Positions 1 through 8,946 of a stretch of DNA of 64,000 bases are shown here, one piece after another. The notes beneath the pieces were generated by a model, which did no database searches, was not told the origin of the DNA, and saw only the letters and a list, made by a program, of their open reading frames with translations. Origin of the DNA: Promerops cafer (taxonomy: Eukaryota; Chordata; Aves; Passeriformes; Nectariniidae); NCBI GenBank assembly GCA_013398275.1, contig VZSE01010765.1, positions 311,251 to 375,250 on the forward strand. Direction: 5' to 3'. Within the stretch, counting starts at the first letter, position 1, and each line of letters starts with the position of its first letter. The position numbers were made by a program, and so were the translations under genes.

Positions 1-839
1 GTCTGCCAGCTGGAAGGGTATCTCAGCAAGCTCAGGTAGAGGTCATGGATGATGTCTCCTTCTTAGAAACATATTTCAAACTGTGATAGGACAAGAGTGT
101 TATAGCAGGTAAGAGGTAACAAAGTCATTAATTCCTGCCCTTCCAGGTTATTTGCATATGGATGCAAGGAAAGGCAAGTGGTCATTGTCAAGGGGAGTGT
201 GCATCAGAAGGGCCTGAATGAAAGACTTTGTATCACCCATTATTAGTAAGGTCCAGCCTGTCGTCCATCTTGTGCACTTGGGACCTGTTTTGCAATGCCA
301 GGAAAGGATGATAAGTGCCTGAAGGTGTTTCTGAATGTGCACGTCCATTGCAAGGGCCCAAAAAAGAGCAAGAAAGAAAGGCAGGAGGTGGTGGTCAAAA
401 GTCAAACCAGTGCAGCACTTCCTGTGAGCACGCTGGAGATTCGCAGCAGCTCCAGAGATCCCACCTTTGAGTCTGAAGATAATTTATACTGTAGATGGAA
501 CTTGTTTTCTTAACTCCTAGTGAAGGGTAGCAGAGAGGTTTTTTGTGAAAATGCAAGGAAAACCCATGGAAATGTTTCACTAATTTTATCTGAACCACAT
601 GTTTATTAAAGACATACCAAAGGAGCAGAGGAGTGTTTGGGAATGCATGTGCCTTGAGTTTGGTTAGTATTTGGGTTTGTAATTCTGCGAGGTGTTTCAG
701 AGTGTAAAATATTTTGTATATAGAAGCTGACAGCTGTATTTTTCACCAGGTTTTTAAGGAAAGGAGGTTGATGTGCTTCGAGTGGGTACGTATATTTACA
801 TACTGTTATATTGTTTTTTAGGAGGGGGCTGTCTACTTT
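1..839. other. Upstream flank, nothing recognised
   Basis: No gene or repeat family is recognised here. A short open frame at 295-513 (+) has a lysine-rich patch, but it has no splice context or family resemblance that I can name. The block is single copy within the window as far as I can see. It ends exactly at the target-site duplication of the first LTR. Confidence 0.4.
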
Positions 840-844
840 GATCT

Positions 845-1707
845 TGCCTTGGGGTGATTTTATGATGATACTCTATTCGCTCATGGTCTGCTCCACGCCC
901 AGAAATGGTTGCTGTAGCTTTGAGGTGGGTTGGGGGGGGTGGAGGTTGAGCCTGGGGGCTCTGGTGTGGGTTTATTCCAAAGCCTCGCTCCTGGGTGTGA
1001 TGGGTGGGCTGGGGACCGGTGTTACTTTGTTGCTTAGCTAGCTTGGTTTTTTGTTAGCTCAGGCAAGAAGTTTTTTTTTCCTTTAGACCAATCTTGGAGG
1101 CTGCAACAGCAATCCTTTGGTGGCCTTTGTTTTTTTCCCTTGAACTGGTCGGTTTGGTTTTGGTTGGAGATCAGAGAGTCGATGGAAGAAGCATTGACTG
1201 TGGACTGGTGGAGATCCAAGAAGCTGCTCCACCTGCCTGACCTCAGAAAAGCTGACCCAGCCAAAGAAAGGACCCTAAATCCAGCAGCTTCATCTGCTGT
1301 GAGGAGGAGACCAACAAAAGAGATTCACCAGGTTCCCATCTGTTTTTTCCCTGAGCTGCTGCATGAACTTTTTTTCCTTCCCTGAGACAGAAGCTGCTGC
1401 CATTTTGTTCTTCCCTGCCATGTGGCCAGCCATTATTTTTCTCTTCCCTGGCAGTTTAGGTTTTCTTTTGTTGTGGTGTGGGGGTGTGTGTGTGTGTGTG
1501 GAGTAAAGTTCTGACAATTCACTATCTAGCATTTATTCTTTTTTTTCCCCATGCTGTGTGGGCACTTTGTCAATAAACAATTGGGTTTTTTTCACTTTCA
1601 TCCACTCATACTCATTTCTTATCTGTGGGAAAGGATTGCTGAAACCCTTTTCTTTAGAGAAAACATTCCAGAGCCTTTTCTCCTAAACTTGCCTCTAAAC
1701 TGAGACA
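845..1707 (+). mobile_element. Solo LTR, copy 1 of a three-copy LTR family
   Basis: The element starts TGCCTTGGGGTGATTTTATG and ends in AAACTGAGACA. It is flanked by a perfect 5-bp direct repeat, gatct, at 840-844 and 1708-1712. A polyadenylation signal AATAAA lies at 1572-1577, about 130 bp before the 3' end; the two related copies have the same spacing (about 124 and 106 bp). A short GT run lies near 1485-1500. A 5-bp target duplication and TG...CA ends fit an ERVL-type LTR. No internal retroviral sequence lies next to it, so it is a solo LTR left by recombination. The family name is not assigned. Confidence 0.85.
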
Positions 1708-1712
1708 GATCT

Positions 1713-3990
1713 GTGTCTAGAAGTCTCAAAAAGAATCCTTTCTGACAAGTTTTATAGAAGCCAGGCTGAGAACAGAGTGACTTTACTGCAGCCTCAATCC
1801 TACAGAACATCCACTGAGAAGCTTAACTCCAGGATGCAGCCCTAGGAAAGCAGCCTTCCTTTTGAGTCCTTCTCTTGTAAAACTCACTTGGCCCTGACTG
1901 AACTTGCAGGAGATGTTACACATGGTGTGTAATAATTTCATGGGGCAGACTGAACTGGTGAGAGCTTCAAGCAAAGTTCAAGCAAGCTCATTGTTGAGCC
2001 GAGGGGCAGGAGAGAGTGGAACACTCAGTGCTGGTTACATCCCACGGACAAGGCTTCATCAACACTGCTGGACCAAACCAGGTCAGGCTTTACTCTCCAC
2101 AGACTGCACACAGCATTCATGTCCTGGCCTGGTGAAGGAAAGAACTTTCTGAAGTAGCAAACTGTGGAGAATTTTAGGAGGATGGGAAAGCCTGGGGATA
2201 TTTTACTGCTTCATGCCAGGTGTGCTGTGGGTGCCTTAGCTGGTCCAGCTCCAATGGGCACTCACTGTGGAAGTGGAAAAGTGTTTTCTCTGAGTGTGGA
2301 GAAGCTCATATACCCTTGATGGCTGGATGTCTCAGAACACAGCACGTGGACATGTATTTACTGAACAAGGTGTATTTCTTCAAAAGCTTTGCTAAGCAGA
2401 AACAGGGAAAGCACAAGTGTTTGAGAGGAGTTGTTAGATGCTCTAGAGCTTAGGCTACATTTTGGTTGGCTTTCCTAGAAGTCCTGTGTAGCTTTTACCA
2501 TTGCTTTTATTCTTTTATCTATTATGCATGCATGTATATGTCTATTTTTTTCTTATACAATTTTTAGCTTATTTTTATATTTTTCTAATGTGTTTTTGCT
2601 ATTCCTTGTCAGCTTATTGCACATCTCCCAGAGTCGTCTATAAAGTTTTCAATAGGCTTTAATCAGTTTGCCCAATGCATTAGTGGGGGTTCCCCTGCCT
2701 TGAATGTTTGGCTGCTGCAGTGTGTCAGCTCTTGTGCTGACTAGGGTGATCCAGTCCTTGGCTGATTTTTAAGCAAATATTGCCACTTCTTTGATTTCCC
2801 AACACCCCTGCTCTTTCTCTCCCACTATAACACGTCTCTGACACGGCAGAGCAGATCCCTTTCCTTCTTTTTAGTGCTCCTGTGATCTCTGGTACATGAT
2901 ACTCTCACACTGGTGCCAAAACTTCTGACTTTCCTCTCTTAGCCTTGGAATTTACCTCAGCAACACAAGCTGTCTCCCTCCTTGCATCTTTACCCTGTGA
3001 TACTCCTTTCAAAACATTGAAAACCTCAGGAAAAATCCACATTAGAAATTCACTACTTTCTTTTCCATCTCCAAAACTTCAGAAGAGTTTTTAATCTCTG
3101 ACTTGCAGGTCAGAGGTCCTGTCTGGCTGTTAAAAGCCTCCTGGATCTCCAACAATGTGCTCTGCTCTCCCCCTCTCTCACTTATTGTTCCTTCCTCCAT
3201 CTTTCCTATATGGCCCTATATTTCTTCCTCCTTCTTCTAAGCTGCTGAACCAGTTAGACTTTCTAACTCCTTGCCCTGGCCTATTCTTGTTCTAATTCCT
3301 CCTCTTTCTTGAGAAAATTGAACATATTATAGTTTCTGGTTTGCTATAAAACCACCCCTTGAACCTGACCTCTCCATTCAAATGACACCTCTTCTCTCAG
3401 CTGATTTGTGCGCTGCTGGGGACATCACTTTTATGCCTTCTTTCTTCATCCTCTCCTTTCTCTAGCTCCATGGCATCTCTTTTTGTCCTGGTTTTCAGCT
3501 GTCATTCAGTGTTTGATAGCCTTCCACCTCATTGCCTTTGACCACCTCCACCAGTCAATCATCCTCTAAATTTCTTCTGTCCTGCTGTGTTTCTCTGACC
3601 CTGGTTCTTCCTGCACACCTCTGGGGTGTAAACATGGGGTCTTTCTTTCTCTCATTTTCCCTTTTTTCCTCTCCTCCTTGTCCCAGGTCAAGTTGTTAAT
3701 CTGTGAGATCTCACTTGCCACTGATGCTAATTGCTTGTCAGGTGATGATTTTACTGTCACATCTCTTTTCTTATTCCTTCTTTTTGGAGACAATAAGTTG
3801 TCAATAGAAATCATGCTAAAGTTGAGGTGTTTGTGTCTGATATCTTCTGTGTCTTGGAAAATGTTTTTTTTTGTCTTGTCAACAGCTTAGTGGCTTGAAT
3901 GAAACTATATTCATACAGCATTTTAAATGGTGTCTCCATCCTGCGTGTAGTTTCCAGTCACTGACAGTGCCAAATAAAAGATTTGTTATT
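1713..3990. other. Intergenic, no gene recognised
   Basis: No coding region with family resemblance is visible. The part from about 2800 to 3700 is rich in C and T on this strand (many ctcctt and ttcctcc runs), which looks like simple pyrimidine-rich drift. The short open frames on both strands have no supporting features. Confidence 0.4.
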
Positions 3991-4412
3991 TCATAGAATT
4001 ACAGAATTGTTTGGTTGGAAGGAACCTTAGAGATCATCTCCTTTCAACCCCCTGCCATCAGCAGGGACACTCCCCACTAGACCAGGTTGCTCAGAGCTCC
4101 ATCCAGCCTGGTCTTAACACCTCCAGGGATGGGGCATCCACAACTTCTGGGCAACCTGTTCCAGTGCCTACCCACCTCACAGTGAAGACTCTTTTTTCTA
4201 ATATCCAATCTAACCCTGTCCTCTGTAAGTTTGAGGCCATTTCTCCTTGTCCTGTCACTCCATGCGTTTGTCAAAAGTCCCTCTCCAGCCTTTCTGTAGC
4301 CCATTTAGTCACTGGTAGGCTGCAATGAGGTGTCCCTGGAGCCTTCTCTTCCCCAGGCTGAGCAACCCCAACTCTCACACCGTCTTTGTAGGAGAGGTGC
4401 TCCAGCATGCTG
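3991..4412 (-). mobile_element. CR1 LINE 3' fragment (antisense)
   Basis: Read on the + strand it begins tcatagaattacagaattg, the reverse complement of the CR1 3' terminal octamer region. It continues through the familiar CR1 3' UTR blocks ggttggaaggaacctt, accaggttgctcagagctcc and ggatggggcatccacaac. It is truncated at its 5' end near 4412, as nearly all CR1 copies are. It is non-coding and inactive. Confidence 0.92.
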
Positions 4413-4904
4413 CATTTAATGTAAATTTGAATTTAATATTTTTATTCTCTCACTTTTTGCCAAGCTGATGATAATCAGCTTTCTCTTGGATGGCGTCAGT
4501 GCTGATACGTAGCAGGAGAGCTGCTGTAAAAAAATAATAACCCAGATTTATTGTGTTATGTACCTAAATATTATTATTTGAGCATGATGCCCACTTTGTG
4601 TTCTATTTCTGCTTCATGTTTCTTTCCTTTGCTGAGACAGTGCTGCCTGTGTCTCTGTTTTGCCAAGCCCGCCCCTCTAGGTACTGCACCATGGTGAGAT
4701 GCTGGGTCCAGGCTCTGTCCCCAGCCCCACTGCACCAGCATGGTGGCAGCCCAACCTTGGTGGCATCTCACCAGGGGCAGAGTGGCAGAGAGTGACAGGG
4801 ATTGTACTCATGGTTTTAACACCTCTCTTAAACACATATGTATGTACATACATGTATGTAGCCAAGAAGAAAAACATACATTAATAAAACCAGAGAGTGT
4901 ACCC
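4413..4904. other. Intergenic spacer
   Basis: No gene or recognised repeat. A short tract of alternating ca/ta/tg (about 4838-4860) precedes the next CR1. Small overlapping open frames here have no family support. Confidence 0.4.
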
Positions 4905-5474
4905 TTGCTGCCAGGAGGGCCAATGGTATCCGGGGGTGTACTGAAGAGTGTGACCAGTAGGTCCATGGAGAAGATCCTCCCCCTCTACTTGGCCTTAATG
5001 AGGCCACATTCTGGGCTCCTCAGGACAAGAGACAAGGAGCTACTGGGGATGTTCCAGCAGAGGTTACAAAGATGATTAAGGATCTGGAGCATCTCTCTTA
5101 TGAGGAGAGACTGTGGGAGCTGAGCTTGTTTAGTCTGGAGAAGACTTAGAGGGAATCTCATCAATACAGACTAGTATCTCTGCCAAGAGGAGGGTGCCAG
5201 ACTCTTTTCAATGGTTCCCAGTGACAGGACAAGGAGCAATGGCCACAAACTAAACCACAAGAAATTCCACCTTAACATGAAGAACCTTCTCCTCTGAGGG
5301 TAGCAGAGCACGGGAACAGGCTGACCAGGGTGGTCATGGAGTCTCCCTCTCTGGAGATATTCCAAACCCACCTGCAGGTGTTTCTGTGTCACTGCTTTAG
5401 GTGACCCTACCTTGATGAGGTGACTGAACTGAGTGATCTTCAGAGGTCCCTTCCAACCCTAACAATTCTGTGAT
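4905..5474 (+). mobile_element. CR1 LINE 3' fragment (CR1-A)
   Basis: This is a sense-oriented CR1 3' end. It contains the decayed end of ORF2 (around ctctacttggccttaatgag, ctgggctcctcaggacaaga), then the 3' UTR. It finishes ggtcccttccaaccctaaca followed by attctgtgat. It is 5' truncated. Parts of this copy recur at 5725-6076, 6435-6636 and 7119-7224, in the staircase described below, as assembly-type duplicates rather than independent insertions. Confidence 0.92.
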
Positions 5475-5723
5475 ACATGTAGAAACATATAGATACACAT
5501 AGATATAAATGACAGATAGATGCATTGATAAATAGAAATATATCACTATCTTCCCCATATATTGATATATATACATATATCTCTCTATAAAATATATATG
5601 ATATTTTATATATTATTATTTATATTATATATATTATATGTAAAATATATATAACCCCATATAAAAAAATTCTCTATGTACAATGGGGAGTTATATATTT
5701 ATAGAGGGCTGTATATGTGTATG
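5475..5723. repeat. AT-rich low-complexity tract after CR1-A
   Basis: Starts acatgtagaaacatatag and passes through long ta/tat runs with many self-complementary stretches (about 5565-5655). In the fuller copies this leads into a GT microsatellite and the tgtgtgtatatatacgcata block (best seen at 6317-6390 and 8112-8180). It recurs at 6077-6433, 6637-6956, 7225-7544 and 7872-8186 through the staircase duplication. A tract like this is a plausible cause of assembly failure here. Confidence 0.85.
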
Positions 5724-5724
5724 N

Positions 5725-6076
5725 AGCTTGTTTAGTCTGGAGAAGACTTAGAGGGAATCTCATCAATACAGACTAGTATCTCTGCCAAGAGGAGGGTGCC
5801 AGACTCTTTTCAATGGTTCCCAGTGACAGGACAAGGAGCAATGGCCACAAACTAAACCACAAGAAATTCCACCTTAACATGAAGAACCTTCTCCTCTGAG
5901 GGTAGCAGAGCACGGGAACAGGCTGACCAGGGTGGTCATGGAGTCTCCCTCTCTGGAGATATTCCAAACCCACCTGCAGGTGTTTCTGTGTCACTGCTTT
6001 AGGTGACCCTACCTTGATGAGGTGACTGAACTGAGTGATCTTCAGAGGTCCCTTCCAACCCTAACAATTCTGTGAT
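5725..6076 (+). mobile_element. Duplicate piece of CR1-A
   Basis: Same sequence as 5123-5474, restarting immediately after the N at 5724. It should not be counted as a separate insertion. Confidence 0.88.
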
Positions 6077-6434
6077 ACATGTAGAAACATATAGATACAC
6101 ATAGATATAAATGACAGATAGATGCATTGATAAATAGAAATATATCACTATCTTCCCCATATATTGATATATATACATATATCTCTCTATAAAATATATA
6201 TGATATTTTATATATTATTATTTATATTATATATATTATATGTAAAATATATATAACCCCATATAAAAAAATTCTCTATGTACAATGGGGAGTTATATAT
6301 TTATAGAGGGCTGTATATGTGTATGTGTGTGTGTGTGTGTGTATTTGTGTGTATATTTGTGTGTATATATACGCATATGTGCATATATAACCAAGTGGTT
6401 TCCTGAATAGAGGTTGTAGCCAGGTGAGGGTTGN

Positions 6435-6636
6435 TAACATGAAGAACCTTCTCCTCTGAGGGTAGCAGAGCACGGGAACAGGCTGACCAGGGTGGTCATG
6501 GAGTCTCCCTCTCTGGAGATATTCCAAACCCACCTGCAGGTGTTTCTGTGTCACTGCTTTAGGTGACCCTACCTTGATGAGGTGACTGAACTGAGTGATC
6601 TTCAGAGGTCCCTTCCAACCCTAACAATTCTGTGAT
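6435..6636 (+). mobile_element. Duplicate piece of CR1-A
   Basis: Same sequence as 5875-6076 (and 5273-5474), restarting after the N at 6434. Likely an assembly duplicate. Confidence 0.88.
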
Positions 6637-7118
6637 ACATGTAGAAACATATAGATACACATAGATATAAATGACAGATAGATGCATTGATAAATAGAAA
6701 TATATCACTATCTTCCCCATATATTGATATATATACATATATCTCTCTATAAAATATATATGATATTTTATATATTATTATTTATATTATATATATTATA
6801 TGTAAAATATATATAACCCCATATAAAAAAATTCTCTATGTACAATGGGGAGTTATATATTTATAGAGGGCTGTATATGTGTATGTGTGTGTGTGTGTGT
6901 GTATTTGTGTGTATATTTGTGTGTATATATACGCATATGTGCATATATAACCAAGTGGTTTCCTGAATAGAGGTTGTAGCCAGGTGAGGGTTGACCCCTT
7001 TGTAGTCTTAAGCCTCAGCAGGCGAGGTTCATGTCGGACTTCAGGAAGTTTCTTCCCAGAGGGGGTGATTAGATAGTGGAATGAGCTGGCCACGGAGGTG
7101 GTGGAGTCACTGTCCCTN

Positions 7119-7224
7119 CACCTGCAGGTGTTTCTGTGTCACTGCTTTAGGTGACCCTACCTTGATGAGGTGACTGAACTGAGTGATCTTCAGAGGTCCC
7201 TTCCAACCCTAACAATTCTGTGAT
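7119..7224 (+). mobile_element. Duplicate piece of CR1-A
   Basis: Same sequence as 6531-6636, restarting after the N at 7118. Likely an assembly duplicate. Confidence 0.87.
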
Positions 7225-8189
7225 ACATGTAGAAACATATAGATACACATAGATATAAATGACAGATAGATGCATTGATAAATAGAAATATATCACTATC
7301 TTCCCCATATATTGATATATATACATATATCTCTCTATAAAATATATATGATATTTTATATATTATTATTTATATTATATATATTATATGTAAAATATAT
7401 ATAACCCCATATAAAAAAATTCTCTATGTACAATGGGGAGTTATATATTTATAGAGGGCTGTATATGTGTATGTGTGTGTGTGTGTGTGTATTTGTGTGT
7501 ATATTTGTGTGTATATATACGCATATGTGCATATATAACCAAGTGGTTTCCTGAATAGAGGTTGTAGCCAGGTGAGGGTTGACCCCTTTGTAGTCTTAAG
7601 CCTCAGCAGGCGAGGTTCATGTCGGACTTCAGGAAGTTTCTTCCCAGAGGGGGGGATTAGATAGTGGAATGAGCTGGCCACGGAGGTGGTGGAGTCACTG
7701 TCCCTGGAAGTGTTTAAGGGAAGACTGGACGTGCCCTGGTCTAGATGACACGATGGTGTTTAGTCAAAGGTTGGATTCGATGATCTCAGAGGTCTTTTCC
7801 AACCTAATTGAACCTGCGATTCTGTGATACATGTATATGTATGACTACATATATATGTATGTATATGTATNATGTAGAAACATATAGATACACATAGATA
7901 TAAATGACAGATAGATGCATTGATAAATAGAAATATATCACTATCTTCCCCATATATTGATATATATACATATATCTCTCTATAAAATATATATGATATT
8001 TTATATATTATTATTTATATTATATATATTATATGTAAAATATATATAACCCCATATAAAAAAATTCTCTATGTACAATGGGGAGTTATATATTTATAGA
8101 GGGCTGTATATGTGTATGTGTGTGTGTGTGTGTGTATTTGTGTGTATATTTGTGTGTATATATACGCATATGTGCATATATAACCAAGT

Positions 8190-8473
8190 GGTTTCCTGAA
8201 TAGAGGTTGTAGCCAGGTGAGGGTTGACCCCTTTGTAGTCTTAAGCCTCAGCAGGCGAGGTTCATGTCGGACTTCAGGAAGTTTCTTCCCAGAGGGGGGG
8301 ATTAGATAGTGGAATGAGCTGGCCACGGAGGTGGTGGAGTCACTGTCCCTGGAAGTGTTTAAGGGAAGACTGGACGTGCCCTGGTCTAGATGACACGATG
8401 GTGTTTAGTCAAAGGTTGGATTCGATGATCTCAGAGGTCTTTTCCAACCTAATTGAACCTGCGATTCTGTGAT
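8190..8473 (+). mobile_element. CR1 LINE 3' fragment (CR1-B)
   Basis: A second sense CR1 3' end, clearly different from CR1-A. It runs gaggttgtagccaggtgagg, aagtttcttcccagaggggg, ggtggtggagtcactgtccc, ggttggattcgatgatctca and ends in gcgattctgtgat. Complete or partial duplicates lie at about 6402-6433, 6957-7117 and 7545-7826. The real locus is probably CR1-A, microsatellite, CR1-B, then the short ta-rich tract at 8474-8520. Confidence 0.9.
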
Positions 8474-8792
8474 ACATGTATATGTATGACTACATATATA
8501 TGTATGTATATGTATATATAGAAGAATACACTCCTCCAATGAATAAATATACCACGGTGGATGGCCCTATGGAGAAATTCCCATACGGCCACCCACAGTA
8601 TTAGTTTGGGCCCCTCCTCTCAAAGCTCCTCTTCCCCGCATTCCTCCTCCTCCTACTTCTCCTCCCGCGTCTGCTCCTCGGTCTCCTCCTCCCGCGGCTC
8701 CCCGGCCCCGCCCCAGCGCGGCCGGGCAGACGAACGGCGAGGGGCGTTATGGCCTTGCGCGGCCGCCGTACCGCCCGCTGGGGCAGGTGGCG

Positions 8793-8806
8793 GTCGCCAT
8801 AGCGAC
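8793..8806 (+). promoter_or_regulatory. RFX X-box / YY1-like palindrome
   Basis: GTCGCCATAGCGAC has perfect 5-bp inverted arms (GTCGC / GCGAC). It resembles the palindromic RFX X-box (consensus GTTGCCATGGCAAC), with both half-sites fitting a GTNRCC-like core. The reverse strand reads CTATGGCGACC, which also fits the ATGGCG core of YY1 sites. It lies about 95-107 bp upstream of the start codon. Binding is inferred only. Confidence 0.45.
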
Positions 8807-8892
8807 ACGGCCTAGGCTGGGGGTGGCCTCGCCCGGTCCTGGCGGCGGGCGGGGCGCGGGGCGGTGGCAAGGGACAGCTCGCGCCGGCGGGA

Positions 8893-8946
8893 ATGAGCCA
8901 TGGCCTCCGTGAAGGTGGCCGTGCGAGTGCGGCCAATGAACCGCAG
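8893..8946 (+). promoter_or_regulatory. Overlapping out-of-frame upstream ATG (first part of uORF)
   Basis: An ATG at 8893-8895 lies 7 nt before the KIF16B ATG in a different frame, with G at -3 and A at +4. In the spliced mRNA it would give an 18-codon frame to the end of exon 1, then four codons of exon 2 and a TAA (25819-25821). If used, it would overlap and compete with the main start. The main ATG at 8900 has the stronger context (G at -3, G at +4). Translation of the uORF is an inference. Confidence 0.5.
8900..8946 (+). CDS. KIF16B: KIF16B coding exon 1
   Basis: Encodes MASVKVAVRVRPMNR plus two bases of the next arginine codon. The start ATG has G at -3 and G at +4. The donor is AG|gtgagt at 8947. 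It holds the first beta strand of the motor domain with the VAVRVRP kinesin signature. It lies inside the CpG island. Confidence 0.97.

Larger units (their letters stand above)
5123..8515. repeat. Staircase of overlapping duplicate segments joined by single Ns
   Basis: Single N bases at 5724, 6434, 7118 and 7871 separate five segments. Each segment restarts inside the previous one and runs further right: 5725 matches 5123 (offset 602), 6435 matches 5875 (offset 560), 7119 matches 6531 (offset 588) and 7872 matches 7227 (offset 645). Each segment's right end matches an interior point of the next (for example 6433 with 6993, 7117 with 7705, 7870 with 8515). The only mismatch I noticed is T7066 versus G7654 and G8299. 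Removing the offsets leaves about 1.0 kb of unique sequence. This is the pattern of unmerged overlapping contigs or reads, not a biological tandem array. Confidence 0.93.

Noticed and set aside
295..513. 72-codon + frame with a basic stretch
   Set aside because: No recognisable domain. The opposite strand is equally open and there is no promoter context.
5475..8186. CRISPR-like or regularly spaced repeats
   Set aside because: Repeats are low-complexity AT/GT in a eukaryotic genome, with no repeat-spacer pattern.
6276..8326. Repeated 85-92 codon minus-strand frames with Tyr/Thr/His-rich ends
   Set aside because: Translation of the GT/AT microsatellite and CR1 tail in duplicated segments, not a gene family.
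5123..8515. A biological tandem satellite array
   Set aside because: Unit length is not constant, each unit extends further than the last, and every junction is a single N. That fits unmerged contigs better.
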